Of a stretch of 64,000 bases of DNA, positions 63,101-64,000 are shown in pieces (the first letter of the stretch is position 1; each line of letters opens with the position of its first letter). Both the position numbers and the translations under genes were made by a program. The notes beneath the pieces are model-generated. The model was not told the origin of the DNA and made no database searches. It was given only the letters and a program-made list of their open reading frames with translations. Location of the stretch: NCBI GenBank assembly GCA_964036275.1, contig OZ038435.1:372001-436000 (forward strand), written 5' to 3'. Source of the stretch: Litoditis marina. Taxonomy: Eukaryota; Nematoda; Chromadorea; Rhabditida; Rhabditidae.

Positions 63101-63513
63101 AGTTTTTTCTCACATTTCTGTCAGTTTTAAACCAGTCTACGATGGTTAATAAGAAGCTTCTCCAGGATTCTGAATCCGATGAGCACGAAGTATCGGACAA
63201 GCGCACGCGGGTCTCCCAGTCTCACCACTATGAACCTTTCCAGGACGGAGAGAGCGAGAAATTCAAAAAAGAGGTTGGTACTCTCCAGACAAATCGATTA
63301 TTACAGAGAGAAAATCTATATTATAGAATTTCTTATGTTGTCTTCGAGGATAAGAAACTTACTGATTTCAATAGATGTGACCGACATTAACTAATGAGTT
63401 ATTCCGATCATATTTCCATTTGTTGTGTTGTTTTCTTATCCTCTTTCTTTTTCTATTTATCGAATTCGCAGATCGTGACCACTCGAACCTCGTCTTCCAC
63501 CACCACCCACTAA
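2977..63513 (+). CDS. mua-3: MUA-3-like giant transmembrane cuticle-epidermis attachment protein (92 exons)
   Basis: I joined 92 exons by matching GT/AG sites and reading phase. They total 11,224 nt, or 11,229 nt (3,742 codons plus stop) after compensating 8 missing and 3 extra single bases. The order read is signal peptide, 5 LDLa, linker, 17 EGF, vWA, 29 EGF, SEA, 1 EGF, SEA, 5 EGF, one transmembrane helix and a tail of about 305 residues. That is 52 EGF modules. Established knowledge: C. elegans MUA-3 has this composition and size and sits in apical epidermal hemidesmosomes (fibrous organelles), joining cuticle to intermediate filaments so that muscle force reaches the cuticle. MUP-4, the paralogue, is much shorter. 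The identification is therefore by architecture and length, not by alignment. No species can be named. Exon coordinates are in the module entries. Exon 88's 3' end is the least certain junction. Confidence 0.9.
6480..6900. repeat. diverged tandem duplication, about 270-bp unit
   Basis: The stretch ATGACTCAACCCA ... GGGCATTATTTCTCTGT near 6550-6613 recurs at about 6817-6872 with scattered changes. Both copies also carry a TTGTAGTTTGATC motif nearby (6613 and 6760), the end motif of the small hairpin elements found in other introns. Likely a duplicated element copy. Confidence 0.65.
7050..7265. repeat. CT-rich microsatellite
   Basis: More than 200 bases of CTCTCT, CCCTCT and TTTCTC runs. The long reading frames across it on both strands are low-complexity Ser/Leu or Arg/Glu artefacts. 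Confidence 0.9.
7575..7650 (-). repeat. tRNA-like fragment (tRNA-derived repeat)
   Basis: Read on the minus strand there is a perfect internal B-box GGTTCGATCCC (7586-7596) and, about 50 bases before it, TAGCATGACGG resembling an A-box. The acceptor-stem ends do not pair, so it is not a working tRNA gene. It is more likely a tRNA-derived repeat. Confidence 0.5.
8087..11059 (+). CDS. mua-3: mua-3 exons 2-5: LDLa modules 2-5
   Basis: Exons 8087-8191, 9134-9235, 9954-10055 and 10937-11059 each encode one LDL-receptor class A repeat, and all are phase 1 at both ends, a symmetric unit that duplicates easily. Every repeat ends in an acidic DCxDxSDE-like motif (DCYSAMDE, DCVDNSDE, DCDDGSDE, DCDDGSDE), which in this family binds calcium through the acidic side chains. 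Module 2 has the weakest acidic end. These extracellular repeats occupy about residues 65-208. The first 19 bases at the donor junctions of exons 2 and 4 are almost identical, which supports recent exon duplication. Alternative: none serious. Confidence 0.9.
8192..13301. other. introns 2-7
   Basis: Introns of 482-942 bases. They include a CT microsatellite at 9240-9306, a local duplication of the exon 4 donor at 10096-10130, a GC-box-like motif on the minus strand at 11986-11994 in a CpG-rich patch (11980-12065), and a small hairpin element at 12446-12522. No additional exon is supported. Reading frames here lack cysteine modules and splice sites in phase. Confidence 0.6.
11542..13923 (+). 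CDS. mua-3: mua-3 exons 6-9: linker with cysteine cluster
   Basis: Exons 11542-11663, 12536-12698, 13302-13396 and 13788-13923 (residues about 209-380). Exons 6-7 hold spaced cysteines (CPEENSC, HRCVCKIG, SVKC) that look like a degenerate EGF or LDL-receptor-associated module, followed by a mostly helical stretch (IEQLRKQF). Exon 8 is a basic, Pro/Lys-rich spacer without cysteine (KPPKEPKEIRRSP). Exon 9 ends with CDPHRNDSCP, which starts EGF 1. Phases agree throughout (1-0-1-0-1). I recognise no named domain in the spacer. It lies between the LDLa array and the EGF array and probably acts as a flexible stalk. Confidence 0.8.
12446..12522. mobile_element. short hairpin element, TGTAGTTTGATC ends
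   Basis: Begins TGTTTGTAGTTTGATCCC and ends GAGATCAAACTACAAAAA, giving about 13-bp inverted ends around a roughly 45-bp core. It lies just upstream of exon 7. It belongs to a family found in several introns of this gene, resembling a miniature inverted-repeat transposon. Confidence 0.7.
13788..22292 (+). CDS. mua-3: mua-3 exons 9-16: EGF modules 1-6
   Basis: Exons 14285-14374, 14874-15029, 15924-16008, 16279-16346, 17774-17920, 20580-20720 and 22140-22292, with EGF 1 starting in exon 9. Most modules open with a calcium-binding EGF signature (LLDECAIS, LVNECAKA, RVNECADN) and close with the hallmark GYxD-S-x-PGRxC. EGF 3 is split between its fourth and fifth cysteines by a phase-2 intron (TC-R|C, exons 12/13). 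The other modules are single phase-1 exons. EGF 5 and 6 lack the DEC/NEC start, so calcium binding there is doubtful. Repeated cbEGF units form stiff extracellular rods. Intron 15 carries a candidate alternative first exon that would join to exon 16. Confidence 0.9.
15101..15838. repeat. three-copy tandem repeat, 247-bp unit
   Basis: Copies start at 15101, 15348 and 15595, each with TGTAGCTGCGATACGCCTGG. They are nearly identical; one visible difference is CGACTCGTGG against CGACTCATGG in copy 2. The near identity implies very recent triplication or homogenisation. It fills most of intron 11, and the third copy ends 85 bases before exon 12. Confidence 0.95.
18637..18719. mobile_element. short hairpin element, TGTAGTTTGATC ends
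   Basis: Left end TGTGTTTGTAGTTTGGTC and right end GATCAAACTACAACACAAAC are inverted copies around a core of about 45 bp. Same family as 12446-12522. Confidence 0.75.
19819..19890. mobile_element. hairpin element related to TGTAGTTTGATC family
   Basis: Starts GTTGTAGTTTGATCACG and ends near GGGATCAAACGGCAAACCC. The right end is less conserved. Its flank GACCAAATCATCG also occurs in intron 9 (13931-13943), where a TGTGTTTTGATC copy is found, so the two are members of one longer repeat. Confidence 0.55.
21040..21188 (+). promoter_or_regulatory. candidate internal promoter, GC-box rich
   Basis: This 150-bp stretch is much richer in G and C than its surroundings. It carries CCGCCCC at 21101-21107 and CCGCCCCCT at 21145-21153, then TTTGACCGCAG ending at 21163, a plausible splice or trans-splice acceptor 25 bases before ATG 21189. 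The same nine-base GC box CCGCCCCCT stands 83 bases before the main start codon. GC boxes are bound by Sp1/KLF factors in animals. The role here is inference. Confidence 0.4.
21189..21240 (+). CDS. mua-3: candidate alternative first exon with its own signal peptide (mua-3 short isoform)
   Basis: Inside intron 15 an ATG at 21189 opens 17 codons reading MLRLFTGAALLGLCISM and ends in phase 1 at a strong GTAGGT donor. The peptide has an Arg-bearing start, a hydrophobic core and small residues near the end, as in a signal peptide. Phase 1 is exactly what exon 16 needs, and the junction would read SM|GSNPCNDYS. The product would have 3,150 residues, starting at EGF 6 and lacking the LDLa modules and linker. 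Upstream DNA is unusually GC-rich, with two GC boxes and a CGCAG that could accept a spliced leader. This is inference from sequence. Chance is possible because the exon is short. Confidence 0.5.
22293..24588. other. intron 16
   Basis: Holds a run of 18 C at 23027-23044 followed by (GA)n and 11 G near 23064-23088, and a CTCATGAG-family repeat at 24226-24360. Long pyrimidine-rich stretches at 22890-22950. No coding exon is supported. Confidence 0.6.
24226..24360. repeat. dispersed CTCATGAG repeat, copy 2
   Basis: Contains several CATGAG palindromic units (CTCATGAGAAACTCATATGA) and ends GTACGCCGCC. A close relative is at 37080-37215 and a partial copy at 3575-3625. Likely a dispersed element. 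No coding capacity. Confidence 0.7.
24589..36000 (+). CDS. mua-3: mua-3 exons 17-33: EGF modules 7-17
   Basis: Exons 24589-24670, 24951-25018, 26046-26105, 26596-26697, 26867-26995, 28836-28903, 29165-29235, 29536-29608, 29943-30046, 30478-30596, 31125-31210, 31603-31746, 32181-32289, 33888-34034, 34790-34939, 35474-35559 and the first 60 nt of 35937-36089. Eleven EGF modules are read, most with NEC/DEC calcium-binding starts (VVDECALG, VINECEHS, AINECASS, LVNECASS, NNECAVAS). Split modules are interrupted at recurring places: after the fourth cysteine (phase 2 or 0) or just before the GY motif (phase 0). All phases join without correction. Exon 28 adds a Thr/Ser/Leu linker between EGF 13 and 14. 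Extracellular, about residues 645-1213. Confidence 0.88.
25019..26045. other. intron 18
   Basis: Ordinary AT-rich sequence apart from a purine-rich GA tract at 25803-25915. Short frames in it are low-complexity Arg/Glu reading. No gene is seen. Confidence 0.55.
26405..26437. repeat. partial copy of the exon 20 acceptor and start
   Basis: CAACTTTACAGGTCCGATGT at 26411-26430 copies the true junction at 26585-26604 (CAACTCTTGCAGGTCCGATG). The copied exon start runs a few bases further (GTGTCAATG) and then diverges. The AG is intact, so it could act as a decoy acceptor, but the frame then meets a stop within a few codons. Confidence 0.75.
26487..26557. mobile_element. short hairpin element, TGTAGTTTGACC ends
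   Basis: Begins TGTTTGTAGTTTGACCTC and ends AGGTCAAACTACAACTA, with inverted ends around about 40 bp. It lies between the duplicated and the true exon 20 acceptors. Confidence 0.75.
27545..27670. repeat. near-perfect palindrome with AAGCAACC units
   Basis: The left arm 27545-27589 and right arm 27625-27670 are reverse complements of about 45 bp (shared block GGTTGGTTCTAGAAAGCAAT). A second small hairpin, GGTTGCTTTCAGAAAGCAACC-like, lies in the loop. More GCAACC units extend upstream to 27360. A foldback element that could be cruciform-forming. Confidence 0.85.
28272..28377. repeat. GC-rich inverted repeat
   Basis: GCGGCCCGTCCGCT at 28272-28285 is the exact reverse complement of 28364-28377. 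CCGTCCG recurs between the arms at about 28278, 28307 and 28339. Function unknown. It differs sharply in composition from the rest of intron 21. Confidence 0.75.
30327..30373. repeat. partial copy of the exon 26 acceptor and start
   Basis: TTTTAGACACAAGTCCAAGG at 30330-30349 matches the true junction at 30472-30491 (TTTCAGACACAAGTACAAGG). A gapped continuation resembles the exon further on. The acceptor AG is preserved. Confidence 0.7.
30597..31124. other. intron 26
   Basis: About 530 bases of AT-rich DNA. No repeat, exon or RNA gene recognised. Confidence 0.5.
31831..31905. repeat. decayed copy of the 3' end of exon 28 with donor
   Basis: This stretch aligns with 31691-31780. Shared pieces include AGAAACT, TCACCGTC/ACACCGTC, AGTTC, TACA, TTGGATGAA/CTTGATGAA, GATCC and AAGGTC at the donor. 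The copy has lost the reading frame (TAAGGTC). It begins about 140 bases after the original, so it is a tandem duplication now inside intron 28. Confidence 0.8.
32928..33403. mobile_element. inverted-end element A (about 475 bp)
   Basis: The left end TTAAAGGGACCGTTCCTC and right end GAGGTACGGTCCCTTTAA are inverted copies with one difference. TTAA at both ends may be part of the target site. A 78-codon frame inside shows no recognisable protein. Non-autonomous DNA transposon is the likely class. Confidence 0.65.
33399..33656. mobile_element. inverted-end element B (about 258 bp)
   Basis: The left end TTTAAAGGGGGGCTGCATTG and right end CAGCCCCCCATCCCTTTAA are inverted copies with a small gap. 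It abuts element A and shares its CTTTAA junction, suggesting that one inserted at the edge of the other. Confidence 0.65.
34606..34726. repeat. two decoy copies of the exon 31 acceptor
   Basis: TTGCAGTGGTGAACA at 34606-34620 and TTTCAGTGGTGAACAAA at 34710-34726 repeat the true junction TTTCAGTGGTGAACGAG at 34784-34800. Both decoys keep AG and the first four codons, then diverge before the first cysteine. Confidence 0.8.
35937..38124 (+). CDS. mua-3: mua-3 exons 33-37: von Willebrand factor A domain
   Basis: Exons 35937-36089, 36339-36464, 36644-36780, 37412-37589 and 37973-38124 (vWA at about residues 1222-1406). The metal-ion-dependent adhesion site is intact: DGSGS (DxSxS) in exon 33, Thr of the TRTGAAI segment in exon 35, and LTDGRS (conserved Asp) in exon 36. 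Other family landmarks are VGLIQYSD and FSIGVTD. In this fold the site coordinates Mg2+ and binds extracellular-matrix ligands such as collagens. That it binds a cuticle collagen here is inference. The exon 34 acceptor is weak (ATTTGAG). The exon 35 start was chosen as CTTCAG|GCC to keep phase 0. Exon 37 runs on into the next EGF. Confidence 0.9.
36781..37411. other. intron 35 with CTCATGAG repeat
   Basis: Contains the third CTCATGAG repeat (about 37080-37215, ending TACGCCGCC like the copy in intron 16) and a TTTGTAGTTTGCTCCC end motif at 37252-37267. No exon is supported in the remainder. Confidence 0.6.
37590..38657. other. introns 36 and 37
   Basis: AT-rich introns of 383 and 533 bases on either side of exon 37 (37973-38124, inside this range). 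Nothing beyond ordinary intronic sequence was recognised. Confidence 0.5.
38658..48257 (+). CDS. mua-3: mua-3 exons 38-59: EGF modules 18-36
   Basis: Exons 38658-38845, 39134-39230, 39469-39542, 39985-40110, 40395-40575, 40820-40912, 41461-41633, 41981-42049, 42288-42465, 42764-42831, 43180-43332, 43600-43749, 44048-44129, 44414-44540, 44803-44964, 45334-45412, 45680-45829, 46061-46145, 46483-46593, 46926-47023, 47256-47405 and 48106-48257. EGF 18-21, just after the vWA domain, are atypical: no NEC start, with basic residues before the last cysteine. From exon 42 the classic cbEGF form returns (LKNECLSG, LQNECALG, LVDECSTG, IINECDFP, LINECANP, FENECETG). EGF 31 (exons 52-53) is again atypical and follows a Pro-rich hinge (PRPTPPPP). 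Every junction fits phase without correction. Confidence 0.9.
39670..39990. repeat. three-copy tandem repeat containing the exon 41 acceptor
   Basis: The unit of about 120 bp has the landmark TTTACTAGTATCTTTACCGG (or close variant) at 39718, 39831 and 39959. Copy 1 keeps an intact TTGCAGGTTCTT, copy 2 has lost the acceptor AG (TTGCGGG), and copy 3 supplies the real exon 41 start at 39985. GCACACGTTT is also repeated at 39672 and 39921. Confidence 0.88.
41338..41385. repeat. partial copy of exon 44 start
   Basis: TTCCAGTTTCGCC ... GGCGTTGGTGAATGAGTGTAC repeats the true acceptor and first codons at 41455-41505 (TTTCAGTTTCCC ... GGCGTTGGTGAACGAGTGTGC). A gap and a TAG stop separate it from function. 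Confidence 0.8.
41731..41773. repeat. partial copy of exon 44 end and donor
   Basis: ATAGAAACCCGGACAAAATT then GTCAGAAGGGTACGTTGAG repeats the true exon end at 41604-41641 (ATAGAAACCCCGGAAGGAAC, GTCAGAAGGGTACGTTAG). The donor copy is intact. Confidence 0.85.
45965..46020. mobile_element. short hairpin element, TGTAGTTTGATC family
   Basis: Begins TCTGTAGTTGGATTC and ends CATATCAAACTACAAATAC. A shorter, more diverged member of the intronic family. Confidence 0.55.
47406..48105. other. intron 58 with donor copies and AAT repeat
   Basis: The donor flank TGATAATATGAACTTGATTGC at 47420-47440 recurs as TGATAATATGATGTTGATTGC at 47510-47530, and GGCTGTGTAAGTC at 47766-47778 repeats the donor itself (GCTGTGTAAGTC at 47401-47412). 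An (AAT)n microsatellite lies at 47551-47576. Confidence 0.7.
48570..53503 (+). CDS. mua-3: mua-3 exons 60-70: EGF modules 37-46 (frame-broken in this sequence)
   Basis: Exons 48570-48719, 49121-49258, 49741-49911, 50106-50280, 50569-50704, 51054-51192, 51746-51898, 52253-52370, 52653-52826, 53101-53161 and 53394-53503. The modules are cbEGFs (VNECTSNR, INECLDRS, INECANPS) with PGRxC ends. EGF 39 is followed by a Pro-rich hinge (PPPPPTPAP). Six single-base problems interrupt the frame: missing bases at the G run 48635-48637, at 52258, at the C run 52314-52317, at 52729 and at 52801-52802, and an extra G at 53433-53436. Splice sites and cysteines stay conserved on both sides of each, so I treat them as sequence errors. 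Exon 69 is a Gln/Glu/His-rich linker. EGF 46 (CGREHCFY ... AYCGCKPGEG) is atypical and precedes SEA 1. Confidence 0.82.
49541..49728 (-). mobile_element. tRNA-derived SINE-like repeat, copy 1
   Basis: On the minus strand the core 49565-49632 has an A-box TAGCGCAGTGG and a perfect B-box GGTTCGAATCC, with TCTCG/CGAGA ends that can pair as an acceptor stem. The rest of the repeat reaches CGACTAT, 13 bases before the exon 62 acceptor, and supplies its pyrimidine tract (CTCCCGCCTTTCCGTTGG). It matches copy 2 at 57155-57345 throughout. A true tRNA is unlikely because the anticodon arm does not fold well. Confidence 0.7.
51284..51413. repeat. two decayed copies of the exon 65 end and donor
   Basis: The true end reads AGACCCGGAAGAATGTGTGAG (51178-51198). 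Copy 1 near 51285 reads CACTCGGAAGAATGTGGGAG and goes on with GATGATGTAGACTGTGG like the intron start. Copy 2 at 51363 reads AGACCCGGAACAATGTGTTG. Both lie in intron 65. Confidence 0.85.
52009..52038. repeat. copy of the exon 66 end and donor
   Basis: ACGGGCACGCAATATGTATTCGGTAAG (from 52012) repeats the true exon end CCGGGCACGCAATGTGTATTTGGTGAG (from 51878). The copied donor GTAAGA is as good as the original GTGAGC, so an alternative longer exon is conceivable, but the 130 bases between contain stops. Confidence 0.85.
53736..54758 (+). CDS. mua-3: mua-3 exons 71-73: SEA domain 1
   Basis: Exons 53736-53865, 54095-54189 and 54631-54758 (about residues 2868-2985). The fold is recognised from its strand and helix pattern: YETPLQIRV ... 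PLLYSSEFG ... YVEIVDRF, then FAPRYVNTKVEYI, then DGLLFKYNVQT and an amphipathic tail ending SLQRTNLAVG. The usual self-cleavage motif GSVVV is not seen; the position reads DGLLFKY. Two frame corrections are needed, an extra G at 54097-54099 and a missing C at 54638-54640. SEA domains are found near the membrane in heavily glycosylated matrix proteins. The pairing with a second SEA nearby matches what I recall of MUA-3. Confidence 0.75.
54994..56778 (+). CDS. mua-3: mua-3 exons 74-78: EGF 47 and SEA domain 2
   Basis: Exons 54994-55103, 55388-55561, 55911-56000, 56409-56484 and 56646-56778. Exon 74 and the start of 75 form an atypical EGF (NPCRPAQEVGDC ... SVCGCPSGMRR). The rest repeats the SEA 1 pattern: WNVPLWVM ... 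NLVYNESFANP ... LKNAFVAADV, then WDSGLLFNTTVHF and VYYQLVRYIKDM. Again the GSVVV-like cleavage motif is replaced, here by SGLLFNT. In exon 78 a G appears missing in the run 56754-56755. Restoring the frame gives an ending DPFKPCFK that runs into the next EGF, and it makes exon 78 end in phase 0 as exon 79 requires. Confidence 0.76.
57155..57345 (-). mobile_element. tRNA-derived SINE-like repeat, copy 2
   Basis: Diverged second copy of 49541-49728. The minus-strand core has TAGCGTAGTGG and GGTTTGATTCC, so the B-box carries two changes. The plus-strand tail CCTCCCGCCTTTCCGTTGGC is almost identical between copies and again lies just before an EGF exon acceptor (exon 79 at 57358). Confidence 0.72.
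57358..59489 (+). CDS. mua-3: mua-3 exons 79-83: membrane-proximal EGF modules 48-52
   Basis: Exons 57358-57504, 57763-57870, 58112-58229, 58780-58880 and 59284-59489, about residues 3,181-3,406. Five EGF modules: DCHPHAKC (shared with exon 78), NECERKEDNECSENARC, LDYCSDVNFCP, DVDECALGLTNC, and a final laminin/Notch-like module ending CICTDGWAGEFC. One base, probably a C, is missing at 57867-57869 at the end of exon 80. With it, exon 80 ends in phase 1 and joins exon 81 as PFPG|SMC. The last module, lying directly before the membrane helix, is the most conventional EGF of the protein. Confidence 0.84.
58230..58779. other. intron 81
   Basis: Besides the donor copy, it carries GTGACCTAGGCATTTCGGGC at 58610-58629, which is also present as TTACCTAGGCATTTTGGGCT in intron 10 (near 14720), so a dispersed repeat of at least 35 bases is shared. 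Confidence 0.55.
58286..58306. repeat. copy of the exon 81 donor junction
   Basis: GATATCAGGTAACAT at 58292-58306 repeats the true junction GATATCAGGTAACAA at 58222-58236. 14 of 15 bases match. Confidence 0.7.
58881..59010. repeat. ACTACAAARTACAATCA minisatellite
   Basis: At least six imperfect units of about 18 bases (ACTACAATATACAACCAA, ACTACAAAGTACAATCAA and similar) at the start of intron 82. Nothing else is recognised in the remainder of the intron. Confidence 0.75.
59490..61893. other. introns 83-87
   Basis: Introns of 304-469 bases around the membrane-helix and first tail exons. AT-rich, with no element, RNA gene or additional exon recognised. Confidence 0.5.
59871..60016 (+). CDS. 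mua-3: mua-3 exon 84: transmembrane helix
   Basis: After VAPSNAS the exon encodes about 23 uninterrupted hydrophobic residues, rich in Leu (LVLLILLALLFLLLALCC), then a juxtamembrane CTKCHCFRAR with three cysteines and basic residues. That is the expected inside-facing stop-transfer signal, and the cysteines could be palmitoylated (inference). It is the only strong membrane segment besides the signal peptide, so the protein is type I with the EGF/vWA/SEA part outside. The exon is preceded by GTGTTCAG, begins in phase 0 and ends in phase 2. Confidence 0.92.
60321..63513 (+). CDS. mua-3: mua-3 exons 85-92: cytoplasmic tail
   Basis: Exons 60321-60453, 60923-60996, 61392-61507, 61894-62004, 62265-62378, 62620-62757, 63136-63273 and 63472-63513, about 305 residues. 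No enzymatic domain is visible. The tail is rich in Ser, Gly, Ala, His, Tyr and acidic residues (HDSSMYAAGGSSYAHDSSHE, ESSYARDSDYAS), with Thr-rich patches (TTKEIKTTTTTD) and a Thr/Ser end (TTRTSSSTTTH, stop at 63511). The filaggrin-like look agrees with what I recall of C. elegans MUA-3, whose tail meets intermediate filaments. An extra G at 60989-60990 makes a TGA stop unless corrected. The exon 88 end is uncertain: GTGTCT donor at 62005, or 62029 with one G removed from the run at 62023-62026. Confidence 0.82.
62742..62917. repeat. tandem copies of the exon 90 end and donor
   Basis: The true junction GAGGAATACCAATCGGTTAG (62744-62763) recurs as GAGGAATACCGTTTGGTCTG at about 62819 and as GAAGAAATACCAATCGGTCA at 62894. 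Spacing is about 75 bases, and the intervening TTACTTATTTAGTC-like sequence is also repeated. Confidence 0.88.
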
Positions 63514-63830
63514 TTTGACTACCGGTTGCCATAGGAGGAACAGCCCCTGCTTCGATTTGGCTGCGCGTCTATCGCGTCGCCTGAGTATCCAACGTGAATC
63601 TCAAGCTGTTCCCTCCTCTAGCCTCAATTAATTTGCTCATATATATGTATATGTATCATTATTATGTTTCCATTGCCCATTGTTCTTCTCTCTTGCCTTT
63701 TCCCCATGCCTTTCCCTATTGATAGTGCATATCCTGCGATTCGGTGATATTCAAATACATGTCGTTGTTTTTGGTTTTGAATAATAAAGATCATCAATAA
63801 AGTTGGTTTGTTTCTAGTTCATACGTATGC
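63514..63830 (+). terminator. mua-3: 3' untranslated region with two polyadenylation signals
   Basis: After stop TAA 63511-63513 there is about 280 bases of pyrimidine- and T-rich sequence, then AATAAA at 63783-63788 and again at 63796-63801. Cleavage is expected 10-20 bases later, near 63812-63820, where T-rich sequence follows. No second gene starts before the window end, and nothing recognisable is seen in 63830-64000. Confidence 0.8.
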
Positions 63831-64000
63831 GATGAATATTGATGAGTTTCACGTTTCATTTAAAGTTCCCTCCCTCAAAACAAGAGTTTAGAATCAGGAA
63901 GGCCATCGCATATGTGATCAATAATATCTGCGCTGATCATGAATGTATCGTGTGTTGGAATTGGAGTAGTTCCGTGAGGCTCTTTGAAAAAACCGCGGAA

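Noticed and set aside
1..64000. CRISPR array, bacterial operon or prophage
   Set aside because: No short regularly spaced direct repeats with unique spacers, no ribosome-binding sites and no bacterial genes. The spliced animal gene explains the window.

Overview
The window holds essentially one gene: a very long, many-exon, plus-strand animal gene. I read it as the nematode muscle-attachment gene mua-3. The reading joins 92 exons between 2977 and 63513. After compensating 11 apparent one-base errors they encode 3,742 residues: signal peptide, 5 LDL-receptor class A modules, a linker, 17 EGF modules, a von Willebrand A domain, 29 EGF modules, SEA domain 1, one EGF, SEA domain 2, 5 EGF modules, one transmembrane helix and a Ser/Gly/His-rich cytoplasmic tail. 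From memory of the family, C. elegans MUA-3 has the same order and nearly the same length (about 3.77 kb of residues), while its paralogue MUP-4 is much shorter. Acceptors are nematode-like (TTTCAG, TTCCAG, TTGCAG), and the introns are long, AT-rich and full of hairpin elements. I cannot name the species. It is not a compact C. elegans-type locus.

Layout: 1-2976 is upstream DNA with a cluster of GGCGCC palindromes, a 140-bp-arm inverted repeat and a GC box. 2977-11059 encodes the signal peptide and LDLa modules and includes a 4.9-kb first intron. 11542-13923 is the linker. 13788-35996 is EGF block I. 36020-38020 is the vWA domain. 38020-53503 is EGF block II. 53736-56778 holds the SEA domains with one EGF between them. 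56770-59489 is the last EGF block. 59871-60016 is the membrane helix. 60321-63513 is the tail, followed by two AATAAA signals. No other protein gene was found on either strand.

The most interesting points are these. First, intron 15 contains a short, phase-compatible exon (21189-21240) encoding what looks like a second signal peptide. It lies just downstream of GC boxes and a possible trans-splice acceptor, and it would give a 3,150-residue isoform without the LDLa modules. Second, at least a dozen introns carry partial, decayed copies of the neighbouring exon edge with its splice site, some in triplicate. Third, 11 single-base frame breaks all lie after 48.6 kb, which suggests a change in sequence quality rather than a dead gene. 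The protein is expected to anchor the epidermis to the cuticle at hemidesmosome-like attachments over muscle, linking the extracellular matrix to intermediate filaments.
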